Assembly (NCBI GenBank): GCA_038049695.1
Contig: CP142456.1
Coordinates: forward strand, 17,512,501 to 17,576,500
DNA from: Cinnamomum chago
Taxonomy: Eukaryota; Streptophyta; Magnoliopsida; Laurales; Lauraceae
DNA: 64,000 nt
Direction of reading: 5' to 3'
A program made the position numbers and the translations under genes. The notes beneath the pieces are model-generated. The model was not told the origin of the DNA. It was given only the letters and a program-made list of their open reading frames with translations, and did no database searches. This document shows, one piece after another, positions 11,700-22,290 of the stretch (positions are counted from its first letter, which is position 1; the number at the start of each line of letters is the position of its first letter).

Positions 11700-12372
11700 G
11701 AAAACAGCCTCGCCCAACCAATAAGTGATGTAAATAGCGAGATCTCTTCGCAGTGCAATGTCAGGACAAATGGCGTCTGTACTCCCGAAAAAGTTCTTCA
11801 ATTCATCTCATATGACGAAGATCTTCTTCAAACTTGGGTTCTTGGCCCTAGTATCTTGGGCCATACCATCAGAAGACTCTCCGCCGTCAAAGAAGTTGGA
11901 GCTGCAATTCTTCCAACTGCTACACCGGACTTTCGAGCCCTCCTTCTTCAAAAAATCATTGAAGGCGACGAGCTGAAAGTACATGAGCCTGAACTCCTCA
12001 GACTGCTCTTCAAGAACGTTGTCGATAGGCATAAACTCCTCATAGAGTTTGTCAAGGATAGGCAGCCCGGTGATGACGCTTAACTCCTTCAAAGTAAAAC
12101 CAATCTCACCGTTCGTTACAATGTAGGTGTTGGTTTGTGGAAGGAATGAATCTAGCATGGTCATTAAGGCCTCATCAGAGAAAACCACGGTCTTCTGAAA
12201 AGCGTGAACCGTGTCGAAGATCCCAACCTCCTTCAAAATTGCTCCACCAACCCGCAGGGTGTGATCAGTCCATGATTCCCAGCTCGAATCAGCACTGAAA
12301 CGGCCACGAAGTCGAAAAGGCTCCACCCAACTGCTGCCGTCACTCAGAAAAATGCCAAGGCCAACTGGTCAG
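11700..12372 (-). pseudogene. PMD core domain of the antisense gene
   Basis: The translated minus strand reads SSWVEPFRLRG, DSSWESWTDHTLRVGG, then GIFDTVHAFQKTVVFSDEAL, LDSFLPQTNTYIVTNGEIGF and TLKELSVITGLPILDK. The pattern of a tryptophan-rich opening, a ...TNTF/Y... segment, G-E-hydrophobic-T-L-x-E/D-hydrophobic and a hydrophobic-TGLP block is the signature of the plant mobile domain (aminotransferase-like PMD, PF10536 as I recall the family). The solo LTR at 12373-14293 cuts it at its upstream side. Identity rests on this motif order alone. Confidence 0.72.
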
Positions 12373-12874
12373 TGTTAGGGATTTTGTATTTGCAATTTGA
12401 TGGATGCATTTGCACTTTAGCATCATTTGAATTCTCACACTTGCATTGTTTTAGAAAACCTTGAAATTTAGTTTCATTCATGCATAGCTTTTAAGATTTG
12501 GAAAAGCTTTTGTTTTATGCATGTTTTGGTTTTAAACTTGGATGCATTAGTTTTGAAACCCAAACTCTTTTGAAAACCTAATTCATTGTGCATTATATTT
12601 GGAAAATCATCTTGTGAATTTAGGTTTGAGTTTTGCATACATTCATCACAAAAAGAATCTTTTGTGTATGCAATTTCATTTGAAAAGAGTTTTCAAGAAA
12701 TCAAGCAAGCCTTTGTTTTAAAAGTTTTGAAACTTTTTAGGCTTTTTATGTCATGTTTTAAAAACCTTTAGAATCTTTAAAACATGTTTTCCAAGCTTGA
12801 TCTAGTGGCCAAAAAGTTCCCCCAAGCAAAACTGTGAAAAATGCATTTTTTGGGAATTTTGGTGCTGCGGGGTT

Positions 12875-13045
12875 AACCATGGGGTTAACCGGGGTGGTCA
12901 ACCCGCAGTGTAGCCGGTTAACCTGCCATGTTAGCCCGGTTAACCGGCCATAGTGCAGGATGACCCAAAACACAACGGCTATTTTTATGACCGTTGTGCT
13001 TGGCCGGTCTACCGGCCTGTCATGGCCGGTCAACCGGCCAAACTA
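12875..13045 (+). repeat. Clustered GGTTAACC / CCGGTTAACCGG palindromes in the solo LTR
   Basis: About ten copies of GGTTAAC, CCGGTTAACC or CCGGTCAACCGG occur in 170 bp, making a GC-rich island in an otherwise AT-rich LTR. Each unit is self-complementary. Confidence 0.7.
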
Positions 13046-13864
13046 GCCGTTGGGCAGTTTTTGGTATTTAAATGAGCTCTTTCCTTTGTCTTTGGTTGGA
13101 GATTTTGAAACCCTCTTTGAGGAGCTTTGAGAGAAGACAAAGGGGATGATCTAAGAGACATAAAGGGGTCATTAAGTGAAGCTTAAGCTTGGATCAACTA
13201 AGTTAAATCTCCAAGTAAGTTTTACTTTTATTAATCATTTGTTATGTGCTTTATTTGAAACTTTGGAAAATGATTTCAAGCATGATAACAATGATGTGTT
13301 GAATCCTTTCTTCCCTCCATCTTTGATATTCAAGAATTGGATTCATCACTTTGTTTTCAAACCAAGTTTTGTTTTAAACTTTCTTAATCATGTTTAGTCA
13401 TAAATCTTGGATTTCTTGTATTGCATGATTATATCACTTGGTTGAAACATTGTTTGTTGTTTTCATACATTTAAACTTTAGTTAAATTAATTTGGTTTTG
13501 AAAACAACATGCACATGCATCACATGTTCTAAATTAGCCTTTTTCACACAACTTGTTAGTCCTTGATTTTCATGTCATAAACAAGTTGAATTTCATACAT
13601 GTGATTTGCATAAGACTTCAATCAAACCTTTTATGAGCTATAAACTTTGAATTGCTTTAAGCAATATATTGAGTGAGCCTTCTTTTTAAACTTGATTGGA
13701 GTCATCACACACACACCTCATAAGCATACAACTTTGCATTCATAGAGTGTTTGTGTGAGTATGGTTTAAACTTTCATATCCGCCTATTTAGAGGCAAATT
13801 TATTTGAGCTTAAATTGTAATCTCTTAGAGTGTTGAGTAAACACTTTCTTAGAGAAATATTGAT

Positions 13865-14036
13865 TTGTAAAGGTTATTGCTTAGCCTAAGAAAAGCATTG
13901 GGTAAGGTTATTGCTTAGCCTAAGAAAAGCATTTTGTAAAGGTTATTGCTTAGCCTCTAAAAGCACATTGAGAGGTTGTTGTTTAGCCTAGAAAAACAAC
14001 TTTGTAAGGGTTATTGCTTAGCCTAGTAAAAAGCAT
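13865..14036 (+). repeat. ~34-bp tandem repeat (GGTTATTGCTTAGCCTAAGA), five units
   Basis: Five head-to-tail copies with moderate divergence lie in the 3' half of the solo LTR. The unit core is GGTTATTGCTTAGCC followed by AAAAGCA. Confidence 0.8.
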
Positions 14037-14899
14037 ACATAGTGGAAATCCGGTGGGGTGTTGGATACACAAGCCGGTAGTGGATGTAGGCACGTTGGCC
14101 GAACCACTATAAATATTGTGTTGTGGTGATTGCAATGTGGTGTTTGTTTTTGTATTAGCTTCCGCATATTGTATGACAATTCATCACTTGTGACTAGTTT
14201 ATGTTAAGAAGTTAAAATTGGTCTTAATTAGTCATAATTGTAGCTCACCCTATTCACCCCCCCCTCTAGGGTTCGGATCCTCGTGGACTTTCAGTCAGAA
14301 CCCTGGTAGCCACTGGAGGGCATCAACATGTCCATAGGACAGGCGACTTCTCCGCATATCCAGAAGGACCGCCAACAAAAACCCTGGTCTTTATCACATT
14401 GGTCCTCTTCACCCAACTTAGAGGATCTTCCCTCTTGGGACACGTGGGAGAAAGACTCATGATCGAGACAGTCCGATCAAAGGTCGACCGGGCAGAAATA
14501 GTTCTCTCCTCACCATCAGTTGTGTAAGAGAACTGAAAACATCTCCTTTGGTACGTCAAGTCGTCAGGGACTGACGATCGCCAAAGAAAAAGGTAGGGTA
14601 GGGCACAACGCTCTGATCGTCCATGACCCAAGGACGGTTGCTTACCATAATTCTGTAGAACTCCTCATCCTTGAGAGTGATTAATCGCTGTCTCATCTCA
14701 TCACGGTTGAGGGAGTCACACTCTTCTAGGTTTCTCTCCACAAACTGGACCTTCACCTAGGCCTACTGTACGGCCACATTAGGAGACCTGGTAGACCGAC
14801 GAGGTGCATCAGTAGCAGGCTCTTTGCGCTTATTCGTTCTGGAGGAACTACCTGCAAAGGATGAAAAAGGAAAAAATCAATTATTAAAGTGACAGAATT

Positions 14900-15850
14900 T
14901 TGCTAAGAAAAATTCTAGCGAAATTTTGGCATGATTCCGGGACAATTTCGAAGAAAAGGGAAAAATCTCGACAAAGATAGGAAGCTTAAAGATGAGCTCA
15001 ACGAAGCATCCTCAAAGAAGGCCTGAACTCAAACATTGCTGCGAGATCAAACCAATCTCATCAAATCATTGCAAGCTTGAAGAAGGGCTCAACATCGCTG
15101 CGAGCTCCAAACTCTAAAACTTGCAAAGCTCCTCAAAATCCAACAAAGTCAAGAAAGGGCTCAACATTGCTGCGAGCTCCAAATCCCAAAACTTGCAAAA
15201 GATTCCCAGGTATGCATCATCATGCTCCCAATCAATTTACTAAAAAGCATGCATCCAAAAATCATCATGCATTAGATGGTAGGAAAACTTTAACCAAAGT
15301 TTGATCAATTACAACCCAACTTGGTCAAAACCAATCAAACTTTGTCAAAGTCAAAATTCATGCTGACTTGACCTAGAGATTCTAGCCTTTTATCTTGATG
15401 CATAAAAATAAATAAAAAAGACAATATGCATGAACATCTTGGATTGCATAAACCTCATTATCATGGTGAGCAAAAGAAAAGGAGAGAGAAGTTTCAAAAA
15501 AAAAACAGCACGTGAAAAAAAAAGAAAAAAAGAAAACATGTGAGAAAAAAAGTAAAAGAAAAAAAGGAAGGAGAAAGAAAAGAAAAGAAAGAAAGGAAAA
15601 AGAATTCTACATCTGCATGGAAATTTCTTGAAGAAGAAAAATTACTTGAGGCCATTGATGGAGAAGAAGAAGAAAAGCTTGAAGATCTTTGAAGAAGAAG
15701 AAGAATTCTTGATCTTGGAGCACTCTTGCAAAGAAAGAAAGCAATGAAGCAAAGATCCAATTTCCTCTTGCTTTTATAGAAGAGAACAAATCAAAAGAGG
15801 AAACAAGGAGAAAAGAAAGGAGGTAAGTGCTAAAAATTAGCAGCCTTTCC
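14900..15850. other. Tat 3' region without recognisable gene; purine-rich tract
   Basis: Contains two copies of a CTCAACATTGCTGCGAGCTCC-like segment (around 15075-15190) and a strongly purine-rich tract (15475-15760, GAAGAAGAA and GAAAAGAAA runs). The minus-strand open frames over the tract are low-complexity Phe/Ser/Leu strings and were not called. Confidence 0.5.
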
Positions 15851-15854
15851 AAAA

Positions 15855-16060
15855 GAAAGGAGATTTGAGATATTCTCTCCCAAAGAGAAGATTCTTTGAG
15901 AAATTTTCTCCAAAAAGAAAGGGAGTGAGAAATATTCTCTCCCAAAGAGAGATACTTTGAGAAAATCTCTCCCAAAAAAAGGGAACTTGAGAAATTCTCT
16001 CCAAGTAAGAATATTTTTAGATATTCTCTATCCAAAAGAGATATTTTTAGATATTCTTTA
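15855..16060 (+). repeat. GAGAAATATTCTCTCCCAAA diverged tandem repeat
   Basis: Four or five units of about 40-55 bp carry inverted GAGAAA...TTCTCTC arms. It lies in the Tat 3' region upstream of the 3' LTR. Confidence 0.65.
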
Positions 16061-16351
16061 CAAAATGACACCATGTGAGATCTAAGTCATCTTTAAAAGC
16101 TTAAGGTCCCATAGGCTAGCCCACATGAGTCAGGTTTGACCACGTAGGCACTAAAAGGGGCTTCCTTTCAAAAAAATTCCTCTTACCAAGAGCATACAAA
16201 ATGGTTCCATGCCTCTTTTGAGTCGATTGAACCATTCAAAAAAACAAAGAGAAAGCCTCATGAGTTCCCAAAAAACCAAACCATCCAACCTCATATACCA
16301 AATTGAGCCAAAATCTTGAAATTGACATTCCGCAAAAACCAAATCTAACCC

Positions 16352-16570
16352 CCTAAAAGCTTGTTGGGTCACAAGGTCAAAACCAAATCTGACCCCCCAA
16401 TTTTCCACATACAGCTTGTTGGGTCACAAGGTCAAAATTCAAAAAATCAAACCCCGACCCCCTAACCTGCCACATACAAGTTGTTAGGCCACAAGGTCAG
16501 AAACCAAAAAATCCTTCTTGGTCGCCTGATGCGCCACATAAAGCCCTTAGGTTCACAAGATCAAAAGGAA
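16352..16570 (+). repeat. ~65-bp tandem repeat GCTTGTTGGGTCACAAGGTC
   Basis: Three clear units and one diverged unit of CCACATACA(G/A)CTTGTTGGGTCACAAGGTCA, each followed by a C-rich AACCCC/GACCCCC segment. Confidence 0.75.
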
Positions 16571-16783
16571 AGCCCAAAATCCAAAACCCAAATCCAACTC
16601 CCTCATGTCATTTTCAAAACTTTGCCTTGAGATGGCACGTGATCCCTCTCACTACCATAAAATTCCCTTGGAAACTCAAAAGGCTATTAAAAAAAATGCT
16701 CAAAGACTCTTGGTCAAGTCGAAGGCTCTCCTTCAAGTTTCTCTTCGAGACACATTGACTCCAAAAGCTACTCATCGCTGTAC

Positions 16784-16797
16784 CTCGAGGGGGCATT
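16784..16797 (+). other. Polypurine tract of the Tat element
   Basis: CGAGGGGGCATT immediately precedes the TGTTGACACC that opens the LTR. It is the expected plus-strand primer site. Confidence 0.65.
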
Positions 16798-16959
16798 TGT
16801 TGACACCAAAAATGTCATTTTGCCTCTTCAAACATCAAGAAGCTACATGAAGCCGCTTCCTACGACAAACGGGCAATGCTGCTTCAAGCAACAGATCTTG
16901 TCAGAATCAAACAAAAACTGCAAAATCCTCCAAGACAGCCAAAAGAGGAGTTCATATGA

Positions 16960-17620
16960 AGTTTCAGGCCATTCCGATATCGTTTGGCCTAACTTCACTC
17001 CTCCTGTAGTCAAACAGGCGCTCCTGGCGGCGACGGCATCGAAGACGTTAAAACTTCAATCAGAGCCTACAAATGGTCTCAAAATACCTCCAAAAGGCTC
17101 CACGTCAAATTTCAGATCATTCTGATGACGTTTGACCTGACTTCGACGCTCCGAAGGAAAATCAAGCCCCTCGGCGGTGAAAACCACCTGGACCATTACT
17201 CATCAAACGGAGCACATGGGCGGCTTCAATATGCTTCAAACGGGTTGCACGTCAAATTTCAGGTCATTCCGACAACGTTTGACCCAACTTTGACACTCCG
17301 AAAGAAAATCAAGGCTACCGGCGGTGGAGCACCCCGGGACCATGACATCCAAATCGGAGCTAATGGATCATCTCAAAATGATCTCAATAGGCTCCCTGTC
17401 AAATTTCAGGTCAATCGGACATCAGTTGACAACACATCAAAGCGCGACATCTTCCTCGCGGTGAAATCAGGCCTAGCAGCAACGGGACCTCAAACGGCTT
17501 CAAACTCAAGCAAAAGTCCATGGTTGGTCCCATCTACTGCTCAGGATGCTTCACCTCAAATTTCAGGTCATTCCGACATTGTTTGACCTAGTTTCAACTA
17601 TTGATGAAAAATCGGCTACA
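16960..17620 (+). repeat. ~149-bp U3 repeats (AATTTCAGGTCATTCCGACA)
   Basis: Five copies begin near 16960, 17108, 17257, 17403 and 17562, each with (A/T)TTTCAG(G/A)(T/C)CATTCCGA followed by GTTTGACC and, in two copies, CTCCGAA(G)GAAAATCAAG. The position upstream of the LTR TATA box makes these candidate promoter repeats. Confidence 0.75.
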
Positions 17621-18512
17621 AAGTCTTTGGCTTTTCCAAAAAATAGGAAACTTTTTGCTCTGATTTGCACGGCTTCTCGTCAGGTTTTCTTCAAGAGAAT
17701 CAAGCCAAAAAATGAGGAAAAATGTCAAGAAAAATACAGGAGAAAAAAATAAACAAAACGCTCGAAAAATGGCCTACAAAGTGGCGACCAAAGGGGAGAA
17801 ATTCCCCCATGGTCGCCGGCGACCCTGGAAATCCGAGTCGCCGGATTTCGGCCGGAAGAGCCGTTCTCCGATTCTTTTCGCGTTTCAGGAGTTCTAGCCC
17901 CTCTGATTTCCTGAAAATCTGATTTTTGATGCTCAAAATCGAATGATCTTCGTCTACATCTCAGATCCGCCGTCAAGAGCATGAAATCGTCACTGATCGC
18001 TCCAAGATCGCCAACCGGCTGACTAAGAAAGTACACTTTCTGTCCAACCGATCGAGAAATCAACAAGACAGATGGTACCGGCCCGCTGTTAGCAATCTAT
18101 GACTAAAGTTGCTTGATCATCCGACATTGATCAACATGAAGATCCATCGTCGATCATCGCAAGAAGAATTTCAAAAGATGCGGCACGGCCCGCGACTCTT
18201 CAAATCATCGGTGACCACTTAATGCTGTTAATTGACCCAACTAAATGCGGTCATTAACTCATTATTTTGGGCGGCCCAATCAGAAGCAAGGATATGGGAG
18301 TTACAAGTCAAAGCCATCATGGCATTAAATCTATGAAACTCCTCTCATCATGGAGATTAAAGGCGATTAAAAGCCCATCATTCTCCATCAGCCAATCAGA
18401 TTCAAGGAAAAAGGAGTTACAAAATCAAGAAATAAAAACTTGTAACTCCTCCCATCATGGAGCTTTAAAGCCATCAAAGCTCATAAACACTCCTAAATGG
18501 CTACCAAAGGCC

Positions 18513-18519
18513 TATAAAT
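18513..18519 (+). promoter_or_regulatory. TATA box of the Tat 3' LTR
   Basis: TATAAAT inside GGCCTATAAATAGGAG. It is the only strong TATA context in the LTR and is followed by a plausible start region. Confidence 0.6.
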
Positions 18520-19623
18520 AGGAGATCATTCTAGGAAGAACGGATCTAGAAATCCATCCAGAAAAATCGGAGAGAATTAGCCAGGAAGATCATTCAGAAG
18601 CTCTGCTACTCTGAAGAGACTCTGCTGCAGCAAACACCACAAGGTGATTGAAGCCCCTTGGGGGGCACCCCCCCCCCCAAGAAAAAACCTTCTCTTCTCC
18701 TATTCAACATGGCCAAGACGCGGCTCTTCAGCCCGTCTCTTCGTTTTTTATTGGGTATAGGACCTTCCCTTGGTTTTTCTCCTCTAAAAAACTAAAGTCC
18801 AAGCCAAGTCAAAGAATCAAAGCATCAAGCGTTCTCATCTGAAGGACGATGGTGAAGTCCATACATGACTTGCGACTGTCGATTTGAACAAGACCCCACA
18901 ACCTCGTGAGAAGTCGATTCCCTTTCTTGCTTTTCCGTTGTATTTTGTATTTTCTTTAAGAGAAAAAAATCACATTTCTTGTCTTTCTTCATTGATGAGA
19001 TTTGTAAATCGTCTTTCACGACACAAAATCGCTTTCTACGGCACAAAATCGCCTTCTACGACACAAATCGCCTTTCACGACATCCAAAAAAAAACCTTGT
19101 CTCTTTTCTTAAATATATATGCAATGGAAAGTTAGAAAAAATGTTGATTTCCTTTCTACTTGCGAAGGTGGGTCTCCAGATCACCATTTCTAAATTCCAA
19201 GTAGAATAGAAAATCTGGCATACCCATACAAAAATGTAGATGCCCGCCTTTCTTCCCTCCATTCGGCCTTTTCTCAGTGACCCCGGGGATGGATGAGAGA
19301 GGAAAGGAAGGAAAATTCGGGTCTATCAGAACAGCGCAATTCATTCTTTGGGTTGGCTGCTGATGTAAATGGGCTGGTTGGATGTAAATGGGCTGCGCAT
19401 AACATATTTTCAACATTGAAAAATGGATAAATATAAATGGCTTGGTTGGTGATGTAATGTTGCAATGTGAATGGTGATATAAATGAGGTTTATCTAAATT
19501 TAGATTAAGTTGTATTCAGTTGCTCCATGTTATTTGTGCTTAAGTATTTCCTTTCACCATTAGTGCAACTTTATGTTTGTGTTCACTCTTATTTTTAAAC
19601 ACAACCTTTCAAGCAGCTACAAA

Positions 19624-20112
19624 CTTACAACTTTTAATTCATCCCACTGACGAAACTAGTCGATACCAACAGCTTTAAGTTGTCGATATCGACAACGTTT
19701 ATACAATCCAGCAGCTGCTGACTTACAACTTTTAATTCATCCCACTAACGAAACTAGTCATCGACAACGTTTATACAATCCAGCAGCTGCTGACTTACAA
19801 CTTTTAATTCATCCCACTAACGAAACTAGTCGATATCGACAACTTAAAGATGTTGATATCGACAATTTTTTTTCATTCCAGTAGCTCCTAAATTACAACT
19901 TTTAATTTGTCTCACTGATGAAACTAGTCGATACCGACAACTTAAAGTAGTCGATATCGACAACTTTTATCCATTGCAGTAGTTACCGACTTACAACTTT
20001 TAATTCATACCCCTGACGAAATTAGTCGATACCGACAACTTAAAGTTGTCGATATCCACAACGTTTATACATTCCAGCAGAAACTTTCTTACAATTTTTA
20101 ATTCATCCCACT
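19624..20112 (+). repeat. Minisatellite, ~98-bp unit with GTCGATATCGAC palindromes
   Basis: Five units and a partial sixth run head to tail. Each reads ACTTACAACTTTTAATTCAT, CCCACTGACGAAACTAGTCG, ATACCGACAACTTAAAGT, TGTCGATATCGACAACG, then TTTATACATTCCAGCAG. Unit 2 (about 19722-19793) is shortened by roughly 26 bp. The paired GTCGATA..TATCGAC segments could fold into a stem within each unit. It lies outside the Tat LTR. Confidence 0.85.
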
Positions 20113-21180
20113 TCACTTCAAGAAAGCTTGTGGCAATGATAGCAACAACATCATGAACCTTCCTGCAAAAAAAAGGCAAACAACTCCTTTATCAATCTAC
20201 CACAAACATAGTAACAAAACCACCACCATCAAACCCACCACCAGCCCTTCTTCTCAAACCAAAACAACTCTCCCCATTTCAATCTCAATTGTTGTCATAC
20301 AGATTGCAAGTATTTTTTTCAAGCAGTTACTCTCAACTGCAGATTCATAACCAAACATACAAGTGTCATCAATGAAAATGTACTGGATGCTTTCAACTTA
20401 GAGAACATGAAGCAATATATCAAGTGGATCCCCAACATATTACATTCATTAAACCTGTGGAACCCTAACATGCATTCAACCATTCTATTGACAATATGCT
20501 AACAATAAAGAAAAAAAAAACCAATATGAGGCAAAGCATATGTACTCCAACAAAAGGATTCTATATACAAGTATAATTCTTTCTGCACAATGGCAAAAGG
20601 AGGCAAAGTATAAGTCTATCAACCTGATAGACTGATGAAACACCATATCAAAGGCAATATTGCAATTTACAACAAAAAAGTACAACCAAAACAGAAGCCC
20701 CGTAAGCACCATCCAACAACCATTTTCCAAAACAAAACATAAAATATCTTTCTTGCACTCCTCTCTTTGTTGGAAATCACCATCAAAGCCATCATGGAAA
20801 GTCATTCAAGTCGGTCAATTCCAGTCTGTTGGCATTCAACAGCCAGCTCCTTTTGAATATCTCTATGATGATTTTGCTGTGAAAGTAAGGATTGTCTTCT
20901 TGAGTGAAGTTGATGCTACGTCGGTGCACACAGTGTTCCGCGAAAGTATGTAATTTCTTCTTAAGTGAAGTTGAAATCTGCCCCTTTTCAACACTTCAAA
21001 CTGTCAATCTGCTCTATTGACTTAGTAAATCTCGTCAATGCGAATCTGTAGGAAGAAACGAAGCGCAATTCAGAGTCCAGATGGCTTCAAAAACTGTTGG
21101 GTTTCTGAACTGAGTTAGGTTGAACCTAACCTGAACTCGAACTGGCCTGGACAATAACCCAAAACGGATTTTTCTTCTTC
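20113..21180. other. Intergenic DNA, no gene recognised
   Basis: AT-rich sequence with only short open frames and no family motif, splice pattern or terminal repeat recognised. Confidence 0.4.
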
Positions 21181-21770
21181 CTTGCCCTGTTCCAGATTCT
21201 GGTTCTACAATGAAAAAAAAGGGACAGCGCCTGCTGCCTTCTTCTCCTTTAGCGTCGGTGAACGGAGATCTGCTGTTGCACCGATGGATTCCGGCGACTT
21301 GCGGCCTGGCGATGTGCTGTGCACAAGATTAGCGGTGATCTGCGTGGCCCACCTTCTACAGGAAAGGGATCAAAATGCTGCCTTTTAGGGGAAAAGCTGG
21401 CGGCGCGTATTCATCTGGTTCCGGCGATGATGAACGGCTGGAATCCGGTATTTTCGAGGGTGTTGGTGCGAATCCCCTTTTTCTCCGGTTCGGTTCTGTG
21501 ACAGAACTTGGTTCTGCAAGAGGCGACTGGCAGCGAAACCAGAGATCGATTCGATCCTCTGATTCTACTCCGGTTGCGGTTTCTCTGAGTGCAGAGATTC
21601 GCGTGGCCCGCCGTGATCGTTTCAGAATTCCTAAATCCTCTTCTTGTCTTTGATCAAGAGAGAAACACGGCATCAACAGGGAAAGGCACTATGGAAGAAA
21701 ATAAGGAAAGAAGGAGGATGACGCAATGGGGAAGAATAGGGTTTCTTGCGGTTTTTGTATAACCGTATTA
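21181..21770 (-). other. GC-rich island facing the SCAPER promoter; possible divergent transcript
   Basis: GC content rises over about 590 bp. The minus strand has an open frame (21676-21356) rich in Arg/Ser/Pro that resembles no family I recognise. Its layout resembles a first exon reading away from the SCAPER promoter. It could equally be a transposon-captured fragment: GTCGATATCGGCGATATC at about 21774 recalls the palindromes of the 19624-20112 minisatellite. Confidence 0.3.
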
Positions 21771-21910
21771 TTGTCGATATCGGCGATATCAAGAAACATG
21801 TAAAATAAAACCGGAAGGGGCCCTCTCTGAACTCCTATCAGGCCGTCCACCTACTCAGAGCTCACTGTGAGGCTAGCTCACTGTGAGGCTTTTTCCCATA
21901 TTTTTCCATA

Positions 21911-21924
21911 TCTATATATATAAA
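21911..21924 (+). promoter_or_regulatory. TATA box of the SCAPER gene
   Basis: TCTATATATATAAACC lies about 35 bp upstream of a CT-rich (CTCTCTCTCTCC) stretch typical of plant transcription starts and 5' leaders. No other host gene in this orientation begins before 24974. Confidence 0.55.
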
Positions 21925-21944
21925 CCTCCATGACCACCGCCACA

Positions 21945-22290
21945 AAAAGCATTCTCTCTCTCTCCTTCCCTCCTCTCTCTGCATCAGACATTTTCGCCTC
22001 GCCTTGGAAACCCTACTGCTACTACTCGGCTTTTATAGGGTTCATGAGAAGCACAATACAAACCCAAATTTTTTCTCCAATTGGAACTCTCCTTTTGATA
22101 TGGTATCATATTTCTCAAACCAGCTCGAGCTGTTCATGTGCCTCATCTTAACGTCTTCTTGGGCTCTCTACAGATCGATCAAACCATTAGATTAGGTTAG
22201 ATTGGATTAGATTAGGATTGGGGTCTTGCATTTTCTCACCAGACGACGACGCTCCAGATCTTGTCATCGAATTGTGTGATCCAAACATCA
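21945..22290 (+). other. Putative 5' UTR exon of the SCAPER gene
   Basis: CT-rich leader sequence runs to a plausible donor, CATCAG|GTCAGC, at about 22290/22291. No long open frame. Its link to the coding exon at 24974 is inferred from position. Confidence 0.35.

Larger units (their letters stand above)
12373..14293 (+). mobile_element. Solo LTR, 1,921 bp, TSD GTCAG
   Basis: The element opens TGTTAGGGATTTT and closes GTGGACTTTCA, and is flanked by an exact 5-bp duplication GTCAG (12368-12372 and 14294-14298). There is no internal region, so this is a solo LTR left by LTR-LTR recombination. The 3' end (CACCCCCCCCTCTAGGGTTC) looks like plant copia LTRs of the large SIRE/Maximus type, but superfamily assignment is an inference. 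It interrupts the PMD-like gene. A diverged fragment of the same LTR lies near 40328-40800. Confidence 0.88.
8541..14851 (-). pseudogene. Antisense plant-mobile-domain (PMD)-like gene inside the Tat element
   Basis: A spliced, now broken gene runs opposite to the retrotransposon. From its 5' side, one exon begins after a CCTTTGCAG acceptor at 14851 and runs to about 14300. The PMD core lies in 12372-11700. Further PMD-like sequence (ALAPALYSYLCIEL) lies at 11645-11100. A Ser/Glu-rich tail with short introns ending in CAG follows (10500-9270). The last part is a coiled-coil-rich exon (9266-8694) reading on to a TGA at 8541. Breaks include in-frame stops at 9270-9272 and about 8691-8693, several frameshifts, a TRIM at 9633 and a solo LTR at 12373. 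PMD proteins (MAIN/MAIL family and TE-borne relatives) act in plant silencing. Function here is unknown, and exon borders are partly inferred. Confidence 0.7.
1..19200 (+). mobile_element. Ty3/gypsy retrotransposon, Tat lineage, 5' end outside window, decayed
   Basis: A large LTR retrotransposon runs from the window edge to an undetermined point near 19.1-19.25 kb. The domain order is gag, protease, reverse transcriptase, conventional RNase H remnant, archaeal-type RNase H and integrase, followed by about 10 kb of non-pol DNA, a polypurine tract and an LTR starting at 16798. The second, archaeal-type RNase H and a long 3' region with an antisense gene are hallmarks of the Tat clade (Ogre, Grande, Retand and relatives). 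Many in-frame stops and frameshifts show it is inactive. Its 5' LTR and primer site are not in the window, so LTR divergence and total size cannot be read. The right end is uncertain. Confidence 0.85.
16798..19200 (+). mobile_element. 3' LTR of the Tat element (right end undetermined)
   Basis: The LTR opens TGTTGACACCAAAAATGTCA after the polypurine tract. This start is common among plant Tat LTRs. It contains a diverged internal repeat (16960-17620), a TATA box at 18513-18519 (CCTATAAATAGG context) and a C-run of about 13 bases near 18668-18680, which probably marks the transcribed leader. The matching 5' LTR is outside the window, so the right end, placed near 19.1-19.25 kb, is a guess. Confidence 0.7.

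Noticed and set aside
15494-16074. Minus-strand open frames rich in Phe/Ser/Leu
   Set aside because: They mirror a purine-rich low-complexity tract and repeats. No splice context or family motif.
20153-20350. Thr/Pro/Ser-rich 65-codon frame as a small gene
   Set aside because: No homology pattern, no splice or promoter context, and the composition follows local AC-rich DNA.
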